Origin: Gnetum montanum
Taxonomy: Eukaryota > Streptophyta > Gnetopsida > Gnetales > Gnetaceae
Assembly (NCBI GenBank): GCA_015680685.1
Contig: MNCI01016470.1
Coordinates: 1,229,939-1,277,392, forward strand
Direction of reading: 5' to 3'
DNA: 47,454 nt
In this document: piece by piece, positions 21,430 through 33,100 of the stretch
Position numbering within the stretch: the first letter of the stretch is position 1
Layout: every line of letters starts with the position of its first letter
Made by a program: the position numbers and the translations under genes
Notes under the pieces: generated by a model
Databases searched by the model: none
Told to the model about the DNA's origin: nothing
Seen by the model: the letters and a program-made list of their open reading frames with translations, nothing else

Positions 21430-23330
21430 TAATCTTCCTTACTCTTGAATGACAATGATGACCTATGTTTGACACTTATGCATTATGGCCATTTGACATC
21501 TCCTTTTTCATACTCCACCATCAATTCTATTAAATTTAACACATCTCATTTAATGGGAAACCAAATCAAAAAAAGCCTTGGTAATAAAACCCAATGAATG
21601 TTTCATCCCAATGATAAAAAAAATGGGGGAGCCAAATTACCAAGAAGTCAAGTAGCCAATGAAGCCCAAAAGATAAAACAATGATTTTGAACATGCAAAT
21701 GGAGGAGCCTAGTGGCAAAATAAGCCTTGGAGTGAAGTATTAGTTTCTCAAACACATTACTGAGTGACCAACACTTCTAAACATGAGGTGTGAAGCCTTA
21801 ATTGATTAACTAACATGTTAATGCCATATTGTAGCCATGATGTCAACATTTAAGATTCATTGTTAATCCTCATGACCCTTTCCTTGTAGCCAAATATGGC
21901 CTTTACCATCTAATACCTCATCATGACCTTATTCCATCATCACAAGCACTCTTTGACATGGTTCGATACTACTGGATCAAGCGTAGAGAGGGAACATTGA
22001 TGATAGACTTACAGTGGTATTTTGTATTCTTTATCAATGTTTCTTGGGTCGATCCTCCAAACATCAACAAAGAGGAACCAATGAAACATCACCAAAAATT
22101 CATGTTGCAAATTATAACCTTCATTTTTCAACTTGAGACAATTTCTTATTATAAATGTAAGATTTGTAGTCCATGAGCTACAATCCCACATACCTTAGCC
22201 TTTTTAGGGCTGAAAAATGCCTCAAAAGTTGTTATTGTCTTACTTCCCAAGTGGAAAAAGGTACCTCATGACTATATTTTGGCTTGGGAAAGCTGAAAAT
22301 GCCTTGGGAATGGCCAAAATTATTATTTTCATGGGTTTTGGTAGGGGTATAACCTCAACTACGCTGGCACCATCTACCCCCTAGTGTAGATGGAATAGAT
22401 GGAATTTTTCATTTTCAACCTAGCGTAGTCACCACCAAAGCCCAACAAACATGCAACGTTGGAATTATTAGGATTTTCCATTTTGGAATTAGTGGCATTT
22501 TCCATTTTCCCAACAATGGCTAGCATAGTCACCCCAAGTCTTCAGCAGTTATAGCATGGCTAGCATAGGCAATGTTTTCTAGTAATTTTGGTAATTTTAG
22601 CAATTCCATCAATTCTAACAGTTTTAGCATTTTCTATAGTTGTCAACATTTTCTACATTTTCCACACTTTTTAACATTTTTCAACAACTTCAACATAGTC
22701 CACCAAGGCCAATGTAGTTGGGATGGTGTCAACATAGTTACAAAAGTTTGTTTACTATTTATAGTCAACAAATGGATTTTCATGGTTACTGTGTATTCCA
22801 AACTTACTATAAATGGCAACTATACTGAGATTTGTAACCGTTTTAACCTAAAAATTGACATCAATTTATCAACAATTAGGACAATGATGTGCAAGCCCCC
22901 AAAATAGCAATTGCATACTTATAAAACCCAAACATAGACACCTTATTCTAGTTCCCAAACTTTTGAGCATTTTCCATAGCCTAAAAGAACTTTTGCAACC
23001 AAAAGCCTTATGACCTTATAATCCCCTTTGGCAGCAAAAATTGGTAGCTATGCTAGGCATAGAGACTCCCATGTAATACCATTGCACCAAAGGTGGAACA
23101 CCAATCCATGACCACAATTGCTTATCTTAGTGGAAACTAGTACAGAGTTGCTAGAAACTAGAGTTAGGAAATATCTAAATCATGGAGTTGAGTCAGAACA
23201 CAACCTACAAGCTCCAACGGACTTCAAACTCCCTTAAGAAACTTCTTATGCAATTAGCACAAAATCTATACTTTTTGAACATGCAACTTTATTTTCCATT
23301 GTAATAAAGTAGTAGTTCATTGTTGTGTAG
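21430..23330 (+). other. Post-integrase non-coding region
   Basis: No supported gene. The segment 22330-22740 carries further copies of the 'tagtgtagtcac' repeat core and 'aatagatggaat' stretches seen at 1300-1330, so LTR-like Tat sequence resumes here; 22560-22720 is a T-rich run of 'ttttcaacattttc' units. The small open frames have no recognisable domain. Confidence 0.4.
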
Positions 23331-23339
23331 ATCTGATTT

Positions 23340-23490
23340 CACATTTTCATTTTTGTGTCTTTTTCCATTTTAGATATGTAATTCCATTTCCATTTTCATT
23401 TTCATTTCCATTTACATTTACATCTTCATTTTTATTTACGTTCCTATTTATGATTTCATTTAAGTTTCCATTTACATGAGCATTTTACAC
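23340..23490. repeat. Low-complexity (TTTCCATTT/TTTACATTT) tract
   Basis: About 150 bases of six- to nine-base units such as TTTCCA, TTTTCA and TTTACA in irregular series. A shorter tract of the same type is at 26045-26095. Confidence 0.7.
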
Positions 23491-23641
23491 TTTTGTAAGT
23501 TCTTGGGTAATTGGCCAAACTGTCCAGGGTGCCTTGAATCCCATTTTCTAGAGGCCCTTAGGATTCTAGAATAAAACTATTTCAATGCCTAGGATATTCT
23601 AGTTTTTGTTCAAGCAACCAAATTTTCCAAGTCAAATAAAC

Positions 23642-24235
23642 ATGTTGACCAATAAAGAATTAATCCACTCTATCATTGAGCAAGCTTTATTTAGAGAAAA
23701 CAATCAACCAATGCTTAACTTTCATGATAATGAAGTGAAGATTGATTCTTGAAATAGAGATGTGCTATCCACCCCTCTCCTCATCACTATACATGTTGGT
23801 AGATACAAGGTCCATTGTGTTCACGTAGATGATGGAGCAACAACTAACATGGTACCATTTTCCATTATTGACAAGCTAGGTCTAATTGAGAACATCTAGG
23901 AAACCACTACTCTAGCACGCAAGTCATTTAATGGATCATGAATAGTGGTGCGAGGTTCTATCTCCTTAGATTTTGTGGTTGGTGAGAAATTCCCTACATC
24001 CACTAACTTCCTAGTAGTCAAAGAGACACCTAGTTTCAACTTGATCCTAGGAAAGTAATGGTTAGCAAAGCTCTACATAGTCTCATCCCCTATACATTAA
24101 GAGATTCACTTATTCCATGAGAAAGGGGAAATTGTGATTAGTTGGGACAATGTATCAGTACCATTGGTTACTATGTTAACATTAATTGAGGTTCGAAGGT
24201 GGAGTTTCAAGAAGAAATCCCAATACTTAAATTGA
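23642..24235 (+). pseudogene. Tat/Ogre-like gag-pol protease fragment
   Basis: An aspartic protease would cleave the polyprotein. One frame of 198 codons with about six internal stops contains HVDDGATTNMVPF, the active-site region (the usual D-S/T-G reads D-D-G), then LDFVVGEKFPT, FNLILGK with the flap/ILG motif, and HEKGEIVISW. The order matches proteases of plant Ty3-gypsy elements. It lies to the right of an integrase on the same strand, the wrong order for one element, so it belongs to a second copy. RT and the rest of pol are missing; a tandem array follows. Confidence 0.65.
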
Positions 24236-24534
24236 GGCCACCAACAACAAAGACAACACCAGTGATAGCAACATCAACTCTACAACACAAAGTAACCAAT
24301 AGAAATGCATGCAGCTTGCCATGTTAAACAAGAGAAATGATGAGCACAAGATCATGCTAAAGGAGCTTCTTAATCTATCAAAGGTCAAGAAACAAGTTCG
24401 CAGTAAATGTCTCATCACTTCTTTTGTTGACAGTCATTTATCTACTTTCACAACATTGTATCATGCTTCATGGTTGATTTTAGCCTTATATGTTCTTTCA
24501 AAAACATCCTATACTTACTAGGCAAGTATGGATC

Positions 24535-24840
24535 ATGGCCTACCATGGCCTTTTACTAAAAAATTTTATGGCCCACTAAGGCCTAAAATTAGCAACATCA
24601 TGGTCCACTAAGGCCTAAAACTAGCAACATCACAACCCAATAAGGCCTAAAACTGGCAACATCACGCAGTGCCAAGGCTTTAAACTAGCAATATCATGGC
24701 CTGCTAAGGCCTAAAACTAGCAACATCATGGCCCACCATGGCTTTAAACTAGCAAACATTGTATGGTCCACCATGGTCTTAAACTAGCAAACATTGTATG
24801 GCTTACCATGGCCTTAAACTAGGAAACATCTATAGCCTAT
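24535..24840. repeat. Tandem array, ~35-bp unit, about eight copies
   Basis: Units built on 'ggcctaaaactagcaacatc' plus 'atggcccac(t/c)a' repeat head to tail with 5-20% divergence; the last three units are lengthened to 'agcaaacattgtatgg'. Looser single copies occur at 18390-18830, upstream of the pol fragment. The array lies just after the protease fragment, and the looser copies lie just before the RT position, so it may mark the protease-RT spacer of this family. Confidence 0.75.
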
Positions 24841-24884
24841 TTATAAATTGGTTTACATTTTTATAGCCTTCAAAATAATATTTT

Positions 24885-26165
24885 ACAACCAAAAATATGG
24901 AAATGATAGTTTAGAACCAGAAACATGGAAATGATAATTTGGAACTAAGATTTTGGATTTCCATGCTAAATTCCAAGCTTTAAACACAACCCAAGTTCAT
25001 ACACCAAAATTTTAATTGAATTGAACATCAACAACACCAAAAACTAGAACAACTATAGTAAATAGTAGATTAAAAAATATTAAAAAAATTTAATTTGATA
25101 CAAACCATCTCTAAACCCTTCCTAGCATCTAAACCAATCCTTAGGATCATGGGATGTTATGGAAAAAAATTTTCAAAGTCTCAACATTGTCCATCTTCAT
25201 AGGGGTAAATGCATAATAGCCATACAACCTTAATTCTGCACCACTTTACAGAAACATTTGTAAAAAATTAACCACTTATTCAAATTTGATGATTCCATAA
25301 CTATTGGAATCATAAAACCATGAAATATAACACCATGATAAAAAAATATAAAAATTATTAACCATTTTTTTAGAAACAATTACAAAATTTACCTATGATC
25401 ATCCTAACCAAAACACCATTTCATGTGAGTCAATGGAAACACTTGCTAGAAAAAAATCGTTCATCCAAATTTGATGATTCCATCACCATAGGAATTATTG
25501 AATGACAAACTAAAGAGTCCACAACCATAAAACTAAAAATTCATAACCACTTACTGCAAAAAAATGCCAAAGTTACACTAAATCAGCCAAAAATGGAAAA
25601 CCCGATTGACACAACTTGACGGAAACACCCATAAAAAATTAACTATAAGGTAAAATCAATTACTTCAAAATTAGATTGACCAAAAAATAGTAGGCAATAA
25701 TTCCATAGCATTGAAAAATTAAAAAACATGAACATTTTCTGAGGAAAAAATTCACCAGTAATGTTTCCTTTTTGAATGGAAAAAGTAAAAAACCCATGGA
25801 ACTCATCGAAAATAGCATTTATTCCATAATGGAAACAAAATCCAAAATCCAAATAACATTGAAAATGAGTAAAAATGACCTAAACCTATAATGAAATTTT
25901 TAAAAAATTCCAAACTGATTAATACACAAGCATAGATCTGAGAAACAGAATAAATAGTTAAAGCTTACTATGTTGGGAATTGCATGCCTACACTAGGCCA
26001 GCATAGTCACTAATGAAGCCAAGTGTACTCTACATGAAAAATCCCAAAAAAGTTTCCGTTTTCATTTCTATTTCCATGTCCATTTTCATTTCATGGAAAA
26101 TGAAATAGACTTTCATGGAAAAAGGTTTAAGGCTAACTATGCTAGGAATTGTATGCCTATGTCTA
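24885..26165 (+). repeat. Right copy of the Tat-like terminal/untranslated region
   Basis: Bases 24885-25955 align with 208-1275. After 25955 the sequence skips to a repeat core ('aattgcatgcctacactaggccagcatagtcac'-like, about 25975-26010), as if the array present at 2040-3995 were mostly deleted. A TATA-like AGTATAAATG is at about 26200. No gene is visible, and 26170-26770 also holds nothing I can name. Confidence 0.5.
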
Positions 26166-26771
26166 AATCATGACATTTTTCTAATTATGATGTAAGCTCT
26201 TCAAGTATAAATGTAAGAGCTCGATACCCAATAGATTCAATACCCAAGAGAACCCACATCAACTTGAAATCTAATTTTCCTTGAAAAAATCACCAAGTGA
26301 AGATTCATTGAGCCTTATGGCAACTACATACCATTAAAGTCCATTGGTGAATTGTTAAGGTTGCTACACCATGGAAGTAACAAGGTAGATCCATAGGTTG
26401 GGTGACACCACCCTTATGATCTTCACAATTTACATTTGTACTCTATGATTTCAATTTGATTTAATCATTGATTCTCACTCTTAAACTTAAGATTAGAAGT
26501 TAGGGTGCTTATTTATGATTTTACTTATAAGTGATAGTCTTAATTGTGGCATTTAATTGGATTTGAACTTAATTATTTTATGTCTTAATGATCTCTTTAA
26601 CTTTGGACCATTCCTCAACAAATATGAATTGTGGGTTAGTCATAGACAAAGTGACATTTCTACAACAAGAGTAATATAGCTGTGGAACTTTGACTAGCTC
26701 ATCATTTGCACACAAATTCTTTGGATGAGGATAGTATTAAAGCTCTTCAGTATATCGTTCTCTAATCCAAT

Positions 26772-26998
26772 AATTATCCATTGCGATCTCTAAAAATGTT
26801 ATTTTTCATGGTAAATATAAACATACTAAGATTAAATACCATTTTCTCAAAGATCAAGTAGAGTTTCAAACAATGAAGTTATCGTATATTTCTTCTAAGG
26901 AACAGAGAACAAACACTTTTACAAAGGTCTTAAGTAAAGAAAGATTTCTATATCTAAGAATATTTCTAGGTGTAACTAATTTACCCAGACATACATAA
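26772..26998 (+). pseudogene. Ty1-copia RNase H C-terminus
   Basis: The translated frame contains SIAISKNVIFHGKYKHT, IKYHFLKDQVE, KLSYISSKEQ and NTFTKVLSKERF followed by FLGV, the conserved end of Ty1-copia RNase H (usual form: A..L..NP.fH.RtKHIdi.yHf.re.V...i.l.yv.t..Q.ADifTK.L...rF). It stays open to the stop at 26996. The upstream RT is not recognisable. A purine tract follows after 60 bases, as at the end of a copia pol. Confidence 0.8.
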
Positions 26999-27057
26999 GC
27001 CTCTAAAACTCCTAGTGCCAATTTAGGAATTTATTATAAGCTAACAAGCTTTATTTC

Positions 27058-27065
27058 AGGGGGAG
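27058..27065 (+). promoter_or_regulatory. Copia polypurine tract
   Basis: AGGGGGAG preceded by TTTATTTC, 60 bases after the RNase H stop. This is the typical place and sequence of the Ty1-copia plus-strand primer; the 3' LTR should begin just to its right, but I could not define its end. Confidence 0.55.
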
Positions 27066-27089
27066 TAGGTAAGCTTATATTGCAAGAAA

Positions 27090-27690
27090 GCAGGATACTT
27101 TCAAGATGCAACAAAAGAACCAAGTGGCCATGCTAAGTCTATTGAATCCTCATAGTCATATCCTATGGATTCATGCATTTCCTCATAGGCATCATGACCA
27201 GAGGATGACCTTGTTTCTGGTTCTAAGCTTGGAGGATGTAGTAACTCCAAGAGGTCATGGGGAAAGTACAAACTCTTAATACCTTGCTCTATATAGCCTC
27301 TTCTTTCTTCAAGTAGTCTAGATGCCAAAGGCCTTTGTCTCTCATACTCTAGGCATTCTTTTTGTTTTTGCATCATAATCCTTTTTATCTCCTTACTAAA
27401 ATTTTCTTAGGCTTTCCACTATTTTCTATTTCTTTCTTACTTTGTTCCACATTGAATGTTCACCAATGCTTGATCACTCTTTGCCTTTGCTCTTCTCGAC
27501 TCTTTCCCAAGCTCTCTAAAATATCTTTATTCATCCAAAATCTCTTATGGACATCCATAGCTATACTTCTTTCTGAGTTGATACTGGGCTCTTTGTCTAT
27601 GCCTTTTATATTTTTTTTCTATGCTTGATATATCTAGTTGTTCTCTCATTATTTCATCTCTATCCTAAGCATGATAGTTCACTAATCAAC
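27090..27690 (-). pseudogene. Unrecognised charged, coiled-coil-like reading region
   Basis: I do not recognise it. On the minus strand an open segment at 27376-27101 (EYERQRPLASRLLEERRGY, then SLYFPHDLLELLHPPSLEPE, then ESIGYDYEDSIDLAWPLGSF) is preceded in neighbouring frames by charged segments (AMDVHKRFWMNKDILESLGK, SREEQRQRVIKHW, FNVEQSKKEIENSGKPKK). Read together with two frame changes they suggest a decayed protein of about 200 residues, rich in K, E and R, ending in an acidic tail. It overlaps the expected 3' LTR of the preceding copia remnant on the opposite strand, so it may be chance. Confidence 0.2.
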
Positions 27691-27699
27691 AATTCACTA

Positions 27700-28480
27700 A
27701 GCATGAAAATTCATTGAGCATGATAGTTCACTGATAAAAAAGATCAACATGTTTTTTAGTTAAACTTTTATGTGTATATCTTACTTGTTTTTATTGCCTA
27801 TGTTTATCTTTGTGTTTTGATCTTGATTTTTTTAATGACAAGAGGAGCTTTGTTTCACCTTTTTCTAATGAACAAGGAAAGAATTAATGTATGATGGTGT
27901 GATTGTGTAGGAGCTATTTTATTAGAAAGTGATATGATTGTGAATGTATGAGCTATTTCTTCAAAAAAAAAAGTGAAGACAATTTCTCTGTTAAGGATTC
28001 TAATTGATTACACTCTCTATTGGTTTCTTTGTGTAATATTATTGCATTCATTAGTTTGTTCTTTGTTATGATTATGTTTTTCTTTCATTTGTTTAGAGAG
28101 GTCATATTTGTTGACTCTTTCACTTAAGGTGATCTATGTAGATTTCTGATTGATTATTTGTTTTGTAAACTTAATTAGTATGAAATGTGTCATGATGACT
28201 ATTTTTTCATCTTTAATTGGTTGTATGATTCTCCTTGCTTGATACTAGTTGTTAAGAACTTGTCAAATTCTCTCATGTACGAGCTAAGTTGAATTAAATG
28301 GTCATTCTTAGCTTGAAATCACTTTCTAGGCTATTTCTATATGCTTGGCTATGTATATTTCAGGTGTAAGCTCACTCAATCTTATAAAAGGTGTGATTGT
28401 TGTATGTTTTGAGCTTGGTTGTAGGTTTACCTTTACCATGAAGTTTTCGTCTCATGTAGATTTGAAGTCTTAACTTATCC
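27700..28480. other. AT-rich segment without visible gene
   Basis: I see no coding, RNA or mobile-element signature beyond a local imperfect duplication at 27897-27960 ('gtgattgtg.aggagctatttt'). Confidence 0.4.
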
Positions 28481-28499
28481 TTTGCAGTAAACTGGTTGA

Positions 28500-29164
28500 T
28501 ATGCCACATCAGCATGATGAGTTGTTTCATACAATCATTTTTTGGTTCTACTTAGCTTAACCTAAATGACTCTACCAACTTAGCATAATGCATACTTGGG
28601 CACTCTCAATCCAAATTAGCCCCCCTTTTTTTTAAAGATAGCTCAAATTGATTATATTACATCAGTTTAGTGAGACTAAGCTAAATAGTTTTTAGAGCAC
28701 GTGCGTAGAAGAATTTTAATCCAGTTGAGCTTGTAGAGCCAACTCATAGAACCATTTTTTTGGCTCCATATAAGAAATGAGAAATAACTCTACCATGTAA
28801 GATTTTTATCAATAGGACTTAGTGGGGCCAAGCTTAAATAGAGTTTAGAGCATGTGCATAATCTAACTCGACCAACTCAAAGAATGATTTTCTGGTTTTA
28901 CAAATGAATGAGAAATTAGCTCTACCATGTCACCTCAAGAAAAAGGTGCTAATACTACTAGCTTGTAAAACCACTTTTCTATTCTACGAAGGGCTTGTTA
29001 GTTAGCTCTACCACATCAGCGTTTCCTTTACACATACAAACTTGGTTGAACTCAATTTAAATGTTTGTTTCTTTTCAAAAAGCTTCAAAACTAATTCTTA
29101 GTTTCATCAGATGCCTTGCCATATTAGCTTATAGAACCAATCTTTAGAACCTATTTCTAGTTCC
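28500..29164. repeat. Degenerate tandem repeat, ~90-150-bp spacing
   Basis: Blocks such as 'taagctaaatagtttttaga' (about 28677) and 'caagcttaaatagagtttag' (about 28829), and 'tctaccatgt' or 'tctaccacat' (28789, 28921, 29007), recur in order, each preceded by an 'aaccat/ctggtt' segment. The series continues after the insertion at 29170-34546 ('agctctgccacatca', about 34564; 'agaactagattttggatcca', about 34702). Confidence 0.5.
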
Positions 29165-29169
29165 ACAAG
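29165..29169. repeat. Target-site duplication, left copy (ACAAG)
   Basis: Exact match to 34547-34551 on the other side of the element. Confidence 0.85.
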
Positions 29170-29194
29170 TGATGGGATGCGATTGCGCGTCCGT

Positions 29195-29268
29195 CGCGAT
29201 ATCGCATCCCCTACGATATCATGTACGCGATATCGCATCCCCTACGATATCACGTACGCGATATCGCA
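29195..29268 (+). promoter_or_regulatory. 31-bp tandem repeat with GCGATATCGC palindromes in U3
   Basis: Units at 29195-29225 and 29226-29256 differ at one base and a third, partial unit runs to 29268. Each contains CGCGATATCGCA and CTACGATATCA, so the palindromes GCGATATCGC and GATATC alternate. It ends 15 bases before the TATA box. The related minus-strand LTR at 43498-44318 shows eroded GATATC copies at the same place (44235-44300). A binding site for a regulator is a guess from position. Confidence 0.6.
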
Positions 29269-29283
29269 GCGTGCCGTCAAATC

Positions 29284-29291
29284 TATAAATA
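29284..29291 (+). promoter_or_regulatory. LTR TATA box (TATAAATA)
   Basis: The same box is found at the equivalent place in the LTRs at 5441-6321 and 43498-44318 (TATAAATG in 11259-12221). Confidence 0.65.
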
Positions 29292-30000
29292 AGAGGCAGC
29301 TCTCCCTTGTTTCTCCATCTAGATCTAGAACTTAGCCAAACTCTTGCATTTTTTCCATTCCAGAGTTAGAATAATTTCCATGTGCCCGCAGTAGGAGTCC
29401 CAAAGTGAGCGGATCTTTATTCAAGCAAACATTGTACCTGAGCACAAGTTTGTGTATGGAAATAAAGACAAACTTTTTAGATAAACCTTATAGTGCATGG
29501 ACTAAGCTAAATAGGACTTTAATTATTGCTAATTTTTTAAATGCTTTATTAGTTAATTAAATCTCTATCAACTCTTAACTCCTAGTTAAGTGCATTCAGT
29601 ACGACCGCTTCAAGCACATGCGTTATGCTTGGTAATCCCAGTAATGAATAGCGTTTGGTAATCCCAGAAGGTTGCATTGGTTTAGGGTGTGAACGGCAAG
29701 TGGGAATGGATACTGATGCTAGGCATTAGAACTTAGTTAGTTAAAGCTATTTACTTAGTCTTTTCACCCTTTCCCTCATTAGCATAGGCGATAAAACATA
29801 AAAGATATAAAAATCACATACCTCACACTTACTTAATCATACAACTGTGACAAATACAAGTAAGTCTAGGAAGACAAAGAACAATTAACCTTAAGTGTTC
29901 CAAAAGGCGTGTAGGCACTTAGTTTGTGGAGTTTGACCGGATCACGCATGTAACACTCGTATTCGTATGGTTGAGTGTAGGGGTACCTCGCCATCATCAT

Positions 30001-30018
30001 TGGCGCCGTTGTCGAGGA
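30001..30018 (+). promoter_or_regulatory. tRNA-Asp primer-binding site
   Basis: TGGCGCCGTTGTCGAGGA, one base after the LTR end, matches the 3' end complement of plant tRNA-Asp (TGGCGCCGTTGCCGGGGA) at 16 of 18 bases, both differences being transitions. This primer is typical of Athila-type Ty3-gypsy elements. Confidence 0.85.
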
Positions 30019-30151
30019 CTAAGTGTTTGTGCGCTAAGTAGAACATAGGAAATCATCCACATTGTTGGGAAGCTTAAACGAACCCTTAGGGTTAATTAAA
30101 CAAAAATAAATAAATTAAATAACGGTTAATCAGCACACCGAATAAGACACA

Positions 30152-33100
30152 ATGTCTTCTTCTTCAAACAAGAGCACTTCATCGCCTAGGGATAACACTA
30201 GAGACAGTCGACAACACCAGGCACATAATCAAAATCCGCTAGTTCCTCAGGAATTCAGTGTGGTGTACATTCATCACAATGATATATGTACCAAACTTTA
30301 CCTTTGTCTTCCATCAAGATGAACAACTACGTTGGAGAGATTTGGAAGGTAACATAGTGTTGCCTCCAGATAGAGCCTTCCCCAACATGCTTCTTCGTGC
30401 CCTTGCACGAATTGACATGTCACAATTATATGCTGAGTATGTTGCATGCGATTACAATGCAAGGGACTACCACCCCACAGAAGCGCAATATCAACTAGAT
30501 GAGCAATGGGATAGCTATCACACATCGTTGAAGGGAAAAGGCCCCTGTAATGCTTCACCCGTTATAAACAAAATTAAGGGTGGTGAACCTATTCTCATAG
30601 GTTCCCCGCCAAATGATGTTCCCCCTCCTAACGATGGTCAGGAGGTGGTGGTTCAGAACCTACGCTCCACGATTCACAACTTGGGTTCTAATCCCCAGAA
30701 CACCAAGTGTTCAAAGAGAGAACATGGACACATGACAAGGGTGAGCATTCTGATCATCATCATGATCGGGGCCATAGCCACTGAAGAGAAGGTAAGAAAC
30801 ATCGTCATGGTGATGGTTCTCCTTCTTCTTTTCCTTCATCACATCATTCACCCTCTCCTTCCACATCAAGATGCAGTTACAAAGAGCACAACAATGAGGA
30901 TAAGAATAAGCAAAATGAGAGACCTCGATGAGAGAGTCGAGAGCGAGGACGAGGGCATTCTAGAGAGTCAAGGCATAGAAGGAAAAGTAGGGAACCACGT
31001 AGGAATCATAGATTTCATGATAGAGATGATCATGATGAACCCCTACTTGCCACCGAAAGTATGTTAGATATTACGGAGGCTGTGAGAATACCTACAAGGC
31101 ACCAAAAAGATAGTTGGATCAACAGACTAGACATGAATAATATCCCATGATTTGAGGGGGGATACAATGCTGATCCGAAAAACCACTTACAAGCATTCCA
31201 CGATGCCTGTGCCTTGTAGAATATTGAAAACAAGTGGAAAAAGTTAAAGTTGTTCCCTAGGACACTCATAAAAGAAGTGGAAAGTTGGTACCGGTCTTTA
31301 GAGTTGGAAACCATTAGGAGGTGGAGTACAATGCTAGAATTGTTTAACGATAAATACCAAACGTACTCCAAAGTGTCCAACTTGCGTAAATAGATCCAAG
31401 GATGGAAGAAGGGTAATCACAAACCCTTGGATGCTGCCATGGGCCGATATTATGCATTGCTACATCGTTGCCCAAGCCATGGTTACACACAACGGGATCA
31501 ACTCCGCCACCTCATAGATGGGCTAAGACATGAAACTAGGAGAACCCTTGGGACATATGTCCAAGGAAGATTATCTGAACTTAGATCCCATGAAGTTCAT
31601 AGATTGTTGGAGTAAGTAGCTAAAGAAGAAGGGGAGCTATGAAAAAGAGAAAGTGCGGAAGAGTACAACCACGATCCTTCCCTCCAAAAGAGGGGAGTGA
31701 GATTCTGTGAGGAAGAGGATGAGTCACCACTCAAAGAGTTGGTGAATAGAAAAACCTTGCCACTTCAGAAATTAACAATGGAAGTGTCAGCTAAGGTAGA
31801 TCAAATATGGAGCTCCTTAGATAGTAAAATTGAAACTTTCCTAAAAATCGTGGAGGAGTCCAAGGAGGAGCGAAGTAGTGATCATGATAAGAAAAAGTGG
31901 GGAGATTCAGACCATGCATGTAACAAGGGTAAGGGAAAAATGATTATCACCGATGAGGTTGTGGATTCTAACACGGACAATAACAGTGGATGTAAGATCT
32001 ACCAATATGACCATCCTAAGGGATGTTGCCCAATAGTCTCACATCTGCAAGAGTTCGAGGTGTATGCACTCAACCCAAGACTTAACAAACGGTAAGCACC
32101 CTGAAGGTTACCTTATCCCCAAGGTAACCCAAGGCAGTTCCACCAACTGTTAACATATTATCCAAGTGGAACTCTACCACAACCTATTGGGCAACACCAA
32201 TAGTGGCAACACCCATAGTCATGGGGGATGCCACCGCCTAGGCAACAATACCTTTACCAGTAACCAAACCCGTATGGCTATTATGTGCAGCAGTCGATTT
32301 CTCCCAGTGACTCTATGGGTCACCCAACCCCACAATGTCACTACCAAGTTTGGGAGTATTTTAGGACTCCTTCTCCTTCGGGAGACACATCACATACATA
32401 CCATCCTTCAAATCCATCCGCATCTTTTATGCCAATAGTTCCACTACCACTCGCTCCAACAATGCAAGGGGAACTCCCCACTCAACCGCAACAACGTAAT
32501 GCTGCGAGAGTTATAAACCTTCAACCCATTGCTGGTTCTGAAAACCACACGAAAAGAAGACCTTTCTTTAGAACCAAAAGCCCAATCAAGCTCTCACAAC
32601 CACAAGCAGTTGGGTCCATACATGCTCCTCCAACAAAGAAGGCTTCGGAGCTCCCTTCAAACCAACAACAGAGCTCAACGCATATGATTATGTTAACATA
32701 TACTGTTACTGACTAGATCAAGGTGGGCCACCTTCCCAAGAAATTCTCTAACCCTAGAAGTCCCCTAATTTATCTCCAAGTCACTGGGAATGAACCTCAT
32801 AAGGCTCTTCTTGACTCAAGTTCCGGAGTCAACTTAATCTCACGAGAAATGTATAAAGCCTAGAACCTGCCTCCACTTAAAAAGAGCAATATTCAACTAG
32901 AGCTGGCTAACCAGTCCATCACTATTCCCTTGGGATTGGTGGAGGACATTATTACCACTGTGTGTGGTTGGTCATACCCAGCTGATTTCCTAGTGATAGA
33001 AGTCAACAGTAACAAAGGGGACTTCCCAATTATAATGGGGAGGGCATGGCTCAGCACCATTAATGCCTACCTAGGAATCTGCAATCTTTCCTTAGAAATA

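Larger units (their letters stand above)
29170..29999 (+). mobile_element. 5' LTR, complete
   Basis: 830 bp, starting TGATGGGATGCG and ending CCATCATCA. U3 holds a palindrome-bearing tandem repeat (29195-29268); TATAAATA is at 29284-29291, so transcription would start near 29315. The last 280 bases match the 3' LTR. Confidence 0.85.

Noticed and set aside
23340-23490. CRISPR-like or regulatory array
   Set aside because: Irregular short pyrimidine-rich units without spacers; simple low-complexity sequence.
27070-27110. Zinc-knuckle-like LYCKKAGYFQDATKE on the plus strand
   Set aside because: First Cys, the His and last Cys of CCHC are all absent and there is no gag around it.
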